Assembly: GCA_013176395.1 (NCBI GenBank)
Contig: JABMLP010000003.1
Coordinates: forward strand, 1,612,001 to 1,676,000
From: Venturia oleaginea
Lineage: Eukaryota; Ascomycota; Dothideomycetes; Venturiales; Venturiaceae
Length of the DNA stretch: 64,000 nucleotides
Reading direction: 5' to 3'
The first letter of the stretch is position 1, and the number at the start of each line of letters is the position of its first letter. The position numbers were made by a program, and so were the translations under genes. This document shows, one piece after another, positions 1 through 9,993 of this stretch. The notes under the pieces were generated by a model. It made no database searches. It was not told the origin of the DNA and was given only the letters and a program-made list of their open reading frames with translations.

Positions 1-335
1 ATGTCTCAAGCTGGGCATATCCAATCCATTTGCAGTCCTCGACGCAAAAACGTTGTTGATTAAAGGATACTTACCACTCCGCTCCACTCCACTCACTTCA
101 ACTCAACTTGGCCCCTCGGTTCGTGGTCATACTGCTTCACGGCTAGCGAGTACCTGGTTTAGCGCCGCTTTCTTTCATCACCTCTCGTTAAGATTGTCTA
201 TGTTGGTTCGCTGTATGCTGTATGTATAATCTGAATAGGGAATGCCAGCTGGTATACGGTCCGATTTTAGATAGCTTCTGTGTCCAAGGATGGCCAGTAT
301 GCCGGATCGTAATTATCGGGGAGTATAACGTAGGC
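1..335. other. Left flank without recognisable gene
   Basis: No convincing coding frame, RNA gene or repeat was seen here. It is the DNA flanking the outer gypsy element, whose left LTR starts at 336. The target-site duplication cannot be confirmed because the far side of that element is truncated. Confidence 0.5.
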
Positions 336-535
336 TGTCACGGCTAGTAGTAACTAATGAAAGGCGTGAGCAGCAATCAGGTATGGACTAAATGTGATAG
401 CGAACTACAGGTAGCTATGTAAATGGGGGCTGGGGGCAAGGCCTACTTATAGGTCTTGCTGTGGCTCGTGTACTGTGGCGACTTGTTAGGTGCTTGGACA
501 CGGTGGTTGTTCCAGTAGCCTAGCAAGCCGTCACA
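336..535 (-). repeat. 3' LTR of the gypsy element (200 bp)
   Basis: On the plus strand the LTR runs from TGTCACGGCTAG to CTAGCAAGCCGTCACA, so the ends are imperfect inverted repeats with TG..CA borders. Positions 336-428 match 14408-14500 almost base for base. A minus-strand TATA-like TATAAG lies at 446-451. About 35 nt downstream, at 412, is the likely transcript start, whose first ten bases ACCTGTAGTT are complementary to the primer site next to the other LTR. Confidence 0.85.
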
Positions 536-560
536 CCACCCCCCCCTCCCCCCCCACCCC
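536..560 (-). other. Polypurine tract of the gypsy element
   Basis: Directly inside the left LTR the plus strand is almost pure C with one T and two A, so the coding (minus) strand is a G-rich purine run. This is the expected place for the plus-strand primer of an LTR retrotransposon, and it shows that the left LTR is the 3' LTR. Confidence 0.75.
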
Positions 561-1344
561 TAGAAAGGGAAGGTATGTTCAAAAAAATTCCCAAAGATCG
601 GTCGCAATCCTCCAAATTTCCTTCGTAGATAGCAGAGTAGAAATCAATCAGTTAAGCAATAGCACGCAATCTTTTACTCCTGCGTCTTTTTCTCCTTGAA
701 AAGGGAGTTTCCCCCATGTGTGCTATTTCTTCAAGTTTTTCCAGCGCAAATTTGGTGCTGATGTCCCTTCCACTCTGGTCCCAGTTCTTCCAGCACCAGA
801 CTTTCAAATCTTTGCTCCCTTTTCGTATTTTCTATACACTGAATCTCTGAATCTAGTGTAGATCTTGACTGCTGGTCGGTTTGGATTCCCATGCTCTTGG
901 TGGATCGACGTTGTAGATTATCATGTGGTGTTGGCCGTGGCCTGCGGTAGTCCGGAGAACTGTCCAGATATGCCATGGAATTCTCCTCTGTTGTTCAAGT
1001 GCTTTTCCTACTCAGTTGTCGCTTTCGCACCTAAACAGAGCGATGCCAGTCTTAGTTCCTTTCCAGGATGTTTTCATGAATGTTGAGACTGTTTGCCGAG
1101 ATGTATAGTCTTCTGGATGCATTCGTGATTTCCAGTTCCTTTTTGATCATTTTTATTGGCTAGGGTGATCGAGGGTAGTGGGGGGATCATTTCCTGCTGA
1201 ATCATCGGCGAGAGATTGCCGTATTTGGTGTAGAAGCAAGTTCATCGTCTTTGTGTATCACGTGGTTTTCGTCTTTTGCGTTTGCATCCAGCCAAGATTG
1301 GAGTCTCTTAGGTGGGTCGGGCTTAGTTGGGTTCTCTTTCCAGT

Positions 1345-2640
1345 ACTATTTGAGTAAGAGGGCGGAGTTCTGAAGTTGGAGGCGGGGTACCATGTTTGGT
1401 CTGGGTCTCAGCCTAGCCAGTCAACTTGGTATTGAAGTTTACCCTGGTGGATTCTGCTGGAGAGTATGTTAGAGACTTCCCATTCGACGGTTCCGTCGAC
1501 AAGGTAGGAATCGGCGGGGTCGTTTGCGTTCAGCTGTCCTGGGAGGCTCGATTCTGGTACTTTCCTTAAGCGATCGGAGTGGAAAACAGGGTGCATTGTG
1601 AAGGTAGGGGGAAGTTCCAACTTCCAGCTGTTGAAGACTTTTTCGATAATCTTGTACGGGCCACATACGGGAAAGTCGAGTTTATCGGAGGGGCGGTCTG
1701 TTCGCCAGGCTCTTTTCAGTAGGTAGACTTGATCATAGACTCCGAAGTCTTCTTGTCGTCTCTTCTTGTTAGCCTGTTTCGACTGTGCAGTCTGGGCTTT
1801 TTCGATATTCCGTCGTGCTACGGTGTAGGCCTCGTGTACCCGTTTGGCCCAGTGTTGTGCGTCCTGTTTGTTGAATTTTTCTCGGGAGGAGTCGAAAGTA
1901 GTACTCCGATTTTTCCAATCAAAGTGCATTCAAGGGATAAATCCCATCTCGATTTCAATTGGAGCGGGTCCAGTTGTCTCGTGTGGGAGCGTTGCAGCCG
2001 CAAAATCCATAGCTGGTAGCAGCTGGGGCCAGTCGTCTTGAAAATAGTTAAGAAAGGGTCGTAAGCGCTGCTATAGAATCTGATTGGCGATTTCTGTCTA
2101 TCCGTCTGTCTGGGTGTGATGGGCGGTACTGAGCTTCTTCTTTAGGTGGAGAAGCCTTGATAGTTTGGTATCCCAATCTGAAATAAACTGTGGGCCTCGG
2201 TCTGAAGTAATAGAGCGGGGGGTTCCGACCCATCTCCAGATGTATTTGAAGAATAGCAAGGCTGCGTGTTTTCCGGTGATTTCTTTGGAAGTTGGGATCG
2301 AGATGGGCCGTTTCCCGAACTTGTCGCAGACTACCATAACGTTGTTCTTTCCTGACTTACTTTCTGGGAAGGTACAGAAGTCGATCGTAATATCTTCCCA
2401 TACTCGTGATTGGACGGGTAGTGGCTTTAGTAGTCCAGGGATTTTATCTCGTGGGACTGAGCTTCGTTGGCAGGTCTGGCAGGCGTTAACGTAGATATCG
2501 ATATCGGCGTTCATTTTCGGCCAGTAGAATTGGCGGGAGACAATCTTTCTAGTCTTGTTCCGTCCGGGGTGGGCAGTTGCCAGGGAGTCGTGGATTTTCC
2601 GTATTAGTTCTGTCTTAATAATCCCTTCCTCTGGGACCAC
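1345..2640 (-). pseudogene. Gypsy integrase and chromodomain, decayed
   Basis: Reading down from 2640, the frame shows the integrase zinc-binding region (CQTCQR), a catalytic core with ITIDF and SDRGPQF, and HTQTDG followed by a TAG at 2098-2100 where Gln is expected, then TEIANQ, which supplies the third acidic residue. A second TAG follows shortly after. From 1929 the frame gives the integrase C-terminal region and then a chromodomain-like end (LQYQVDWLG, a TGA, DPDQTWYPASNF). Stops at Gln and Trp codons fit C-to-T and G-to-A decay. The family role is insertion of the cDNA copy, with the chromodomain guiding it to chromatin. Here it is inactive. Confidence 0.82.
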
Positions 2641-2659
2641 CAGCCGTCCTTGGAATAGA

Positions 2660-3056
2660 AGGAGGCCTTGGTCGTTAATCGTCCAATTGTTCTTTGGGTT
2701 CGTTCCGGCTGGGGAGGCTTTCTCACTCGGACATCCTGTTCAGATCGAGAAGCTTCTCAATTACTGAGAGTTGATCTGGTGAGATGTCCATTGGTAGGAG
2801 CTCTACATTGAGTTGTGTCGGCGTGATCAATTGCTTAAAGCGACTCTGATTAGCGAGGTCTTTAGAAGTAGCAATGTCTTCGGCTTTTCTTGATAGTGCG
2901 TCGGCAACTATGTTCTCTTTCCCTGGGTGGTATTCGATTTTAAAGTGGTAGCCGGCCATCTCCTCGGACCACCGCATCTGGCGGGGGTTGAGAGATCATT
3001 TGGCAGAGAAGAATTCGAGGGCTCAGTGGTCTGTAATGGCGGTAAATGGTGTAGAT
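2660..3056 (-). pseudogene. Gypsy RNase H tail, core deleted
   Basis: The stretch KSTPFTAITDH (stop) ALEFFSAK (stop) SLNPRQMRW, followed by YHPGKENIVADALSRK, is the C-terminal part of a Ty3/gypsy RNase H and its tether to integrase. Both stops are TGA where Trp is plausible. The thumb/connection of the reverse transcriptase and the RNase H part carrying the first catalytic acids are missing: the frame jumps from the end of the RT palm at 3057 straight to this tail. I infer an internal deletion of roughly 150-250 codons. Confidence 0.7.
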
Positions 3057-4444
3057 TTAAAGGCCAGCGGCCTGGAGCTTGGAGATAACGATTCGGACGT
3101 GGGCTTGATGTAAGAGTTCGTTCTCGGAGTAGACTAGAATATCATCGAGGTATGCTGTACAGATCGTATCGAGTTCGGTAGAGAGGATCCCGTTTAGGTA
3201 GCGTTGCCAGCTCGCAGGGCTGTTGCAGAGGCCGAATGGCATAACTTTACATTTGTAGGAGCCATATCTGGTACGGAATGTTGAAAGCTTCTCACTAGCC
3301 GGATCCATTCGAATTCTGTTGTTACGGATACTGTCACATGAACATGTATTCGTTTGTATTCGGATGTATTTGATTATATTCATGTGCATTCAAAGGTATG
3401 CCATTTTATTTCCTTATGATTGATTGATCGTTACACAGATGGTGTAAGATCACGTGTAGTTCATTCTCGTCATTCTCGGCGAAATGAACAAAGTGAACTT
3501 CCAGGTTCATTTGCTTCATTATGTTCATTTTGAACAAAATAAACATATTGAAGAGCTAGGATTTCTTAAGAGATGGATCTCTATATATAGGACGAGACTC
3601 TGCTCCCTCAATGTCTCGTATCTTCACTCTCTAGTTACTTCGCTATTGCTTTTAGTTACTTAGCACAATTCATGACTCTTATATCTTGCAAGCTTCGCTT
3701 CACTTGTTTGATACGATATTGTCGCCCCGGACCACTTGAACCCTACTGTACGGATTAGCCAAATCCAGCGAGATTACTTTGAGCCATAGCCTCTGCGTAA
3801 CATCTGTGGAAGACTTGTCGGATGTCAAGTTTGGTAAAGAATTTCGCTCGACTAAGGCGCTGGAGTGTTTCGTCCAAGAGTGAGATAGGATAGCGGTCCT
3901 TCTTCGTAATTTCGTTCAGCCGGCGGAAGTCGATACAGAAGCGGAGCTTGGGTTTCTCGCCTGGAGCGCCTGCCTTCTTTGCCACCAGGATGGGGGATTG
4001 GAAGGGCGGATTGCTGGTCTCGATAAATCCCTGTTCTAGGTTCTTGGTGAGGTATTTTTTGACAAACTCGAGTTCCTCTAGCGATTGGTTGTAGAGAGGA
4101 CAGAATCCTGGGAGGTGTTGTTTATCAGGAAGTAATTCAATCTTGTGGTCTACTCCTTTCCGTAGGGGTGGGAGCTTATTAGACTCGCTTTTTGAGAAGG
4201 CAATAGCGAGGTCCGCGAGGTATGGGGAGAGCTTAGTAAGGATCTTTTCGCGGGTCTCGGGGTCTTCGTCTGGAGGAATCTGTTCTACCATCTTATGGCG
4301 GGCTTTCTGTGCTTCAATATCCAATTCGTACATTGAGATATTTTCGATATCGATTGAATCGTCGAGGCGTGGAATCATTTCGTCAATGTTCCTCCGTCGA
4401 GTATCGATGAGTCTGTTTAGCTCGTAGAGTGACACCGTTCCCAT
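3057..4444 (-). pseudogene. Gypsy reverse transcriptase split by a solo LTR
   Basis: The N-terminal half (4444 down to 3803) carries LRFCIDFRRLNEITKKDRYP and ends FTKLDIRQVFHR. The C-terminal half (3314 down to 3057) resumes with IRMDPASEKLSTFRTRYGS and includes the catalytic box TAYLDDILVYSEN (YxDD motif). The two halves join perfectly as FHRIRM once the inserted LTR and one copy of its 5-bp target duplication are removed. The family makes cDNA from the element RNA. The thumb and connection regions are missing downstream. The gene is broken by insertion, deletion and stops. Confidence 0.88.
3320..3802 (+). repeat. Solo LTR (483 bp) with 5-bp target duplication
   Basis: It begins TGTTACGGATAC and ends CTCTGCGTAACA. 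It is flanked by TCTGT at 3315-3319 and again at 3803-3807. Excising it with one TCTGT restores the gypsy RT reading frame exactly. A plus-strand TATA box (CTATATATAGG) lies near 3582, so the LTR probably points right. No internal region is present, so this is the product of LTR-LTR recombination. Positions 3558-3802 are closely similar to 19073-19315. Superfamily (copia or gypsy) cannot be decided from the LTR alone. Confidence 0.92.
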
Positions 4445-4490
4445 CTCACTTCCTTGTCCTGAAAGTAAGTGTTGAGCACGGGTAGTTTTA

Positions 4491-5569
4491 TCAGGTAGGC
4501 ATCGAGTGGAGAGGGTTGTAGCTGTATCCGATTAACCTCGATCTGGGTTTGGTTTCGATTATGAAGGGCGTCCTCCATTTTTCGGAGGTCAGTGTGTTTA
4601 TCCGAGAGAAAGAGCGGTGGTATATAGTCGGAATAGCGTCTGAGGCTTCTTCGTCGTCCGAGTATTCTGCTTCGGATGTGGTGTCAGCTATTGAATCGTT
4701 TTCGTTGTCCCAGGCCGGGATAAAATCTGGATCTTGCCAGAGGTATGGTTTCGCAACTGTGGTTTTGATAGAGGGAAGGGCTGTGTCCCTCCGAAGGAGC
4801 GTAGGTGGGGAGTTTAGTTGTAATGTCGGGTGTTCCGAAATCCAAGGGAGTACTTGTACCGCTTCAGGGGTCCGGAGTTCGAGGGTTATTGCGGGTTTCT
4901 CCCATGCTTTTGGGAGTGGTAGTGGTCGTGGGTTACGACGTCGGCGGTTCTCTTCGATTTTAGCATCTTGTATTTCCATTTTGATCTGTCGGGCTTTGAT
5001 TTCGTCGTCATACTGTTTCTCGGTCGGCTGGTTCCTCCCTAGAGGTATAATATGCGAGGTAGGTTCGTGCATAACCGAGGGTTGGTTGTATTGTTTTCGT
5101 TCCTCGTGGTCCCGCCAGAGTAATCGATGATTCGCGACATCGGTGTAGATGTGGTTATGAGAAAGCCATTCCCTTCCGAGAATGAAGTTGTGGTTGGATA
5201 GGGTCACTTCCAAGAAGGGGACTCGGTATTCGTGTTTTCCACAGATCGTAAGATCGAATATAATAGCGTGGGTAATTGTCTCGCTTGTGCCGTTCTTAAA
5301 TCCTGTTGCGGAAACAGTAGTGGGAAGTTGGATTCTTTCAGCTGATGGGATCTTTTCCATAATCTGTATAGTAAGTCCCCGGTTGCAGAGGGCGTAGCCT
5401 CCGCATCCTGTATCGACGATTGCATTCTTTGTAAGGCCTAGTCCGTTCTTTGAAACGACGGCGGCAAATACGAACGGGCGGTTGGAAGTGGATGGCTGGA
5501 GAACCCAAGAGAGGTCGATATCATTCACAGTAAATCGATCGTCGCCTGGGAATGTGACTTTTTCCAGGC
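4491..5569 (-). pseudogene. Gypsy aspartic protease region
   Basis: The open frame contains AIVDTGCGGYALC, a retropepsin-type DTG active site, and later FILGREWLSHNH, matching the hydrophobic-LG segment near the end of retroviral-type proteases. The rest is a low-complexity linker towards the reverse transcriptase. The protease normally cleaves the Gag-Pol polyprotein. The frame is open here, but neighbouring gag and pol parts are in other frames or interrupted, so I treat it as part of a dead element. Confidence 0.72.
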
Positions 5570-6997
5570 TTAGGCTTTTGGGTTTACCGCAGGGAGTTCC
5601 GTAGCAGGTGCAGTCTCGTCCTTTGTGAGTTCTACCTTTTCCGGGCAGTTTGCTTCGTTGTGGCCGGTTTCCCGACAGAAGAAACAGCGGCCTTCTCTCC
5701 GGAGTTGTTCGTTCAAGACCGCGTTGTTTTTCAGGGCGGGGCGTTTCGGACGAGTAGTAGAAGTGGTGGTCGTAAGTACCACGCCTGCACAACCGGTAGG
5801 GCGGGGGTTGATGTTCTCTGAGCGTTGTTGGGCTGGTGGTTTGCCTTAACAGCCTTCTCCTTTTGCTGACGGTCGTAGGTTTCTTTGAAATATGTTGCGT
5901 ATTGTTGGGCAATAGCGATGTACTCGCTAAAGGAGACTTTTCTGGCGTAGTGAGGTACCATCGGTGTACGGAGTTTGTGAAAGAGCTTCTTGTGGAATTA
6001 GGCGACGTATTTGCTCTCGGGGACCTGGCATTGTCCGGCGAGGATGACGAATTTCCGCTTGAACTCCAGCAGGTCGGAGTGTGGTATCATTCTAAGTTCT
6101 TCCCAGGCCTTTTCCTGGTCTGCGAGGAGGTTGGGTTTACCGAAAAGTGAGCGGAGGTGACGTTTTAGATCTTTCTCCGCGAGTTCCTGTGGCTTAATTC
6201 CCTGGGTTCGAGCGAGGTTGGTGATAGCTTCTCGGGCTTCGCCATAGCAGCGGGAGTACCAGTACTCAGTCCGGCGTGCTGCGTTTTCGTAGTGCGATGA
6301 TTCCGCATCGAGGTAGATCTTCATATCTTCGTACCATTGTTCGAAAGGTTTTGAGCTGTCAAACTTGACTGGGTACTCTAGGATCCGCTGGGATTTCGGG
6401 GTGAGTTTGTAGAATAAATCCACAAGTGGTTGTTCGCGAGGATCGTCGAAGGTGGGTTCCCGTCTAATCGTTCTAGTCTGAGTTGGCTTCTTTTTCTTAG
6501 AAGGCTTGGTTTTCTTGTCGGGAAAAGGGCTGTCGTCGCCTGTATCTGAATCGGGGGAATCGAAATCGTCTGGGGGCGAGGTTGCTGGTGCAGCCTTCTT
6601 CTTTGTAGGTTGTCGGGTGGGAGGGGCGTCGTGTTCGGGTTCGGTATCTGCTTCATCTAAGTCAGTAAAGTGTTCGTCAATGTTATCTGTATCTGTCTGT
6701 TGATTAGCGTCCCCCTCGTTCTGTTCCGGTGCAGAGTCTGGGTTCTCAAGGCGAGCCTTAAGTTCGGTATTCTCGTTCTCGAGGTTACTGATCAATTCTG
6801 AGTCAGCGAGGTAATATTCGTCGTGGATAGTGGTGTATTTGTTCATGATTGACCGGAGATCGTTGACTTGACTGTGATAGGTATCGCGTTCTGTAGCAAG
6901 ATTAAAAACCAGTTGAGCTTGTTGTTGAGCAGTGAATCCATTTCGCATTTTAAAGGCAGCCTCAAGTTAACTACGGTTGATCTTTCGTTTGGTACAG

Positions 6998-7067
<70 letters not shown>

Positions 7068-7575
7068 CGACGGCGTCGATATTGGGCCGGGGGTTCCAGG
7101 TTGGTGTGAGTACGAATTAATGCTTGTTTTGATGTTCTAGAAGACGAGCAGAGTAGTCGGCGTTTTTCGTAGTTCGGCTGAGTCGAAGGCCTTTGTATGG
7201 GGCCTCGTTTGTACCGACTTCTATATCTGCGATACGGTCGAACCAGTGGTTGAGAGGTAGCGGGGTTTTTTCAGTTGGCTGGTCCGGTGTCTCAAGGGGG
7301 TCGACAGGTAGTGGAGCCTTTTTTTTTCGTGCGGGGAGGAGCGAGGTTAGGCCCGTTTGAATTGGCTCAGTTGGTGTTGGTGTACCCTCAACCCAGGTCT
7401 CGGCTGGCATACTTGATCGTCGAGGCATGGATTCGGTACGTTTGATATGAAGGATTGGTTGGACCGTAATACTATTTCTAAATTCTCCAGAGTGGGATCG
7501 GGTGACTAGGTCTGCTGCTGTTTGTTGGAAGGGTGTAAGTTGTTTCCTAGTGCTTTCTTCGTTATCAGAGGCCAT
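5570..7575 (-). pseudogene. Gypsy gag with CCHC knuckle, fragmented
   Basis: Three minus-strand blocks make up this region. The first, 7575-7117, is a proline- and charge-rich N-terminal part starting MASDNEESTRKQL. The second, 6948-5998, is a retrotransposon gag core with FEQWYEDMKIYLDAESSHYE. The third, below 5961, ends in the zinc knuckle CFFCRETGHNEANC (CX2CX4HX4C). In-frame TAA codons separate the blocks: after NKH, before LEAAF, and after KYVA. Gln fits at least two of them. An AAC-repeat tract (Asn codons) lies between blocks one and two. Gag normally forms the particle and binds RNA. Confidence 0.72.
6997..7067. repeat. (GTT)n microsatellite, about 24 copies
   Basis: This is an uninterrupted GTT repeat on the plus strand, about 71 bp long. 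On the coding strand of the surrounding gag region it is AAC, which would encode a poly-Asn run. It appears to be a recent expansion inside the dead element. Confidence 0.95.
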
Positions 7576-7741
7576 TGTGGTTCGAATGTATTGAAGATTT
7601 CGAGGTGTGGAGCGGGTCCTATTTGCAGGCGTAAATTGTCGTCGGGATGTTCTAGGATGGTGTGAAAGGGTTCAAACCGGATGGGGCGTGAGGTGTTTGC
7701 GAGGTTTAAAGACACTGTGTGCTCTTTGTAATTGTCTTTGT

Positions 7742-7858
7742 TGCTAGTGTCTATCTGGTGGAGCAAGGGCCTCGTCCGACCAAGCGACAACAACAACATG
7801 GCGATCTCGCATATCGCACGACTTCTGAGCCCTCTGAGGCTCGTCTTGTATCTAGATT
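7742..7858 (+). repeat. Split direct repeat A1 (117 bp)
   Basis: It starts TGCTAGTGTCTATCTGG and ends GTCTTGTATCTAGATT, and is repeated as A2 at 13631-13747. It marks the 5' end of the YR element. The repeat contains a short ATG-led frame (MAISHIARLLSP), shared by both copies, which is probably incidental. Confidence 0.92.
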
Positions 7859-8123
7859 GTTGTTGTAGGACTCGTCCTTCATCCCGATATTCTCCTTATC
7901 GTCCTACGAGTCTTTCCCGCCGCTGCGCGCGCCGCGCTTAGCCGTTCACCGCTTCTCGACAGACTTTTCAAGTACACCGCTGGCCTCGACGACGTCTTGG
8001 GCATCGTTATATTGCACCAGCATCAGAAATCCCTTCCAAAGAGCTCCTTGGCATCTCTAGGGCTCTGTACTTATTAACAGAGCTGACCTGCTAACGATTT
8101 TAAATAGTTATACCGCTTTCTTT

Positions 8124-8449
8124 ATGCCTCCGAAGAAGGATATCACCGCGTCGGTTCCTATCAACTTATCCCTACCACCGGGTCACTCTACTCGCTCCTC
8201 TCGTACCCGATCCCCCTCTATTGTCTTCGAGACCCAGAGGTCATCTTCACGGTCGCGATCAACAATGCCCAGGCCGCTGAGGCTCGCGCCGTAGAGGCTC
8301 ACAGGCTAAGGATGGACCGCGAAAAGGAGGAGCGCGACCTCCAGATGCAGGTCAAACGCGAAGAAGCGGCGGCGCGCCTTGCAAAAATTAGGGAGGGCTC
8401 TTTACTAGAACTACCGCATGGCACCAGTCGTCCGGGGGCGACTGAGCCG
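8124..8449 (+). pseudogene. Short gag-like region of the YR element
   Basis: An ATG at 8124 opens a frame (MPPKKDITASVPINLS, Ser/Arg-rich) that stops near 8295. A second frame from about 8312 encodes a highly charged, probably coiled-coil segment (MDREKEERDLQMQVKREEA) running into the region that overlaps RT. CTAAC followed by AAATAG at 8091-8106 could be a 3' splice site upstream. The region is much shorter than a usual Gag, so it is probably truncated. The assignment rests on position only. Confidence 0.45.
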
Positions 8450-8454
8450 GATAA

Positions 8455-9984
8455 CAGTACGGACTCACGTACGGCGCCTCCATCGGGATCCGCGAGCCTC
8501 ATACGATTCGCGTACGCGGCGTTTCGAACAACTACTTCTCCGACGAGGCGACCGCAGCCGAAGCTACGGGCTACGTTGCGAAGGAGCTGGCCGCCGGCCG
8601 ATTGGCTATCTCTACAGACCCGGGCCTGTTTATCGCTCCTCTTGGGATGGTCCCAAAACAAGACGGAACCTTACGCCGGATCCACGACCTCTCTTGGCCG
8701 CCCCAAACTTCAGTCAACGACGCCATTCCACGCGTGTTTGGCAAGCTACAGTACACCAGAGTCGACAGAATTGTTCAGCACGTCCTTCGTACAGGCCGGG
8801 GCTGTCTTCTGATGAAACGCGACATTGCGCACGCTTTTCGCAACATCCCTGTGGATCTCATTTCGTCCCGGTATCTTGGGTTTTGCCTCAACGGCGTCAA
8901 TTATCAAGAACTCTGCCTCCCTTTCGGTCTCAGGACTGCGCCATTTATCTTCAATCTCTTTGCGGAAGGTCTCCATTGGGCTCTCGACGAGCAGGCCGGC
9001 ACGCGCAGTATCCCTACCGCGATCGAGCACTACCTTGATGATTTTATGTTTGTGTGTACGTCTCAAGAAATTTCGGACCGCGTTTCGGAACTCTGGATCA
9101 AGACCACCGATCGACTTGGGATTCCTCGCAAGGATGCCAAAGACGTGGTCGGCACGGCCGTCGAGATATTAGGTCTTCTGGTTGATACGGTACGCTTGGA
9201 ACTGCGTCTCTCCGACGAGAAGAGAGATTCTTTGATCCAGGCTATCCGTGATCACCTCTCCGAGACAAGGCCGCGGCTCCGGGATACGAAGTCCCTCGCC
9301 GGGCGGCTCAGTTGGGCCAGTGCCGTCATCCGCCTTGGCCGGGTTTACACTCGATCGATCTGGGACTACCTGAGCGGAGCATACGGAGAAGTCAATCGGC
9401 ACTTTCGCCGAGCCCTGACTAGCGGTGTACGAGACGACCTTCTCTGGTGGCTCCATGCGCTCGAGCTAACCAACGGGGTCTACTTCTTCGATTATCGAAA
9501 GCGCCGTTGTTTCCACCTTTTCACTGATGCCTCCGGACAACAAAGCCTCGGCGGCTTCTTTTTCGAGTCCTCTGAGACCGATGTCTCTTGGGGGGATTAC
9601 ACCAATAGTATCGCAATCGAGCATGCTTTTATTGCTGAACCGTCCAATCGTTCGGCGTTTATCAACCCTAAGGAGATGGAGGCTGTTGCCGTCGCATTCC
9701 TCCGTTGGGGACCGTCTCTCTGGGCACATAATCGGGTCGTTATCCACTGTGACAACTCTACGGCCGTGGCCGGGTTGACGAAGGAGGCTGTTCGTGGTGA
9801 GAGCAACACCCATCTCCGCACTATTGTTACTCAGGCCGCTGCCTGCGATATTGTTATCGAAGCCCGCTGGCTTCCATCTACGGCTAACGGCCTGGCCGAT
9901 GCCCTCTCTCGAGTCCAGTTTGATCGTATCGCCTGGCTCTGCCCCCAATGGGGCTCACCGCTTTCGATCTCACAGTTCCGCTGA
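8455..9984 (+). CDS. RT-RNase H of the YR retrotransposon
   Basis: The frame is open for 510 codons from after the TAA at 8452; no clear ATG starts it, so it may be expressed by frameshift or splicing from the gag-like region. RT boxes are visible: MVPKQDGTLRRIHDLS, LLMKRDIAHAFRNIPVD, LCLPFGLRTAPFIFNLF and the catalytic IEHYLDDFMFV. RNase H follows with FTDASGQQ, NPKEMEAVAVAF, VIHCDNSTAV and GLADALSRV, giving the full set of acidic residues. The sequence is of the DIRS-like rather than the gypsy type. The enzyme copies element RNA into the circular DNA that the recombinase then integrates. The last 350 bp are the source of the adjoining tandem array. Confidence 0.88.
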   Translation, partial: QYGLTYGASIGIREPHTIRVRGVSNNYFSDEATAAEATGYVAKELAAGRLAISTDPGLFIAPLGMVPKQDGTLRRIHDLSWPPQTSVNDAIPRVFGKLQYTRVDRIVQHVLRTGRGCLLMKRDIAHAFRNIPVDLISSRYLGFCLNGVNYQELCLPFGLRTAPFIFNLFAEGLHWALDEQAGTRSIPTAIEHYLDDFMFVCTSQEISDRVSELWIKTTDRLGIPRKDAKDVVGTAVEILGLLVDTVRLELRLSDEKRDSLIQAIRDHLSETRPRLRDTKSLAGRLSWASAVIRLGRVYTRSIWDYLSGAYGEVNRHFRRALTSGVRDDLLWWLHALELTNGVYFFDYRKRRCFHLFTDASGQQSLGGFFFESSETDVSWGDYTNSIAIEHAFIAEPSNRSAFINPKEMEAVAVAFLRWGPSLWAHNRVVIHCDNSTAVAGLTKEAVRGESNTHLRTIVTQAAACDIVIEARWLPSTANGLADALSRVQFDRIAWLCPQWGSPLSISQFR

Positions 9985-9993
9985 ACTATTGTT

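Noticed and set aside
6868..7140. Plus-strand frame with a long poly-Val run
   Set aside because: It is the (GTT)n microsatellite read as codons.
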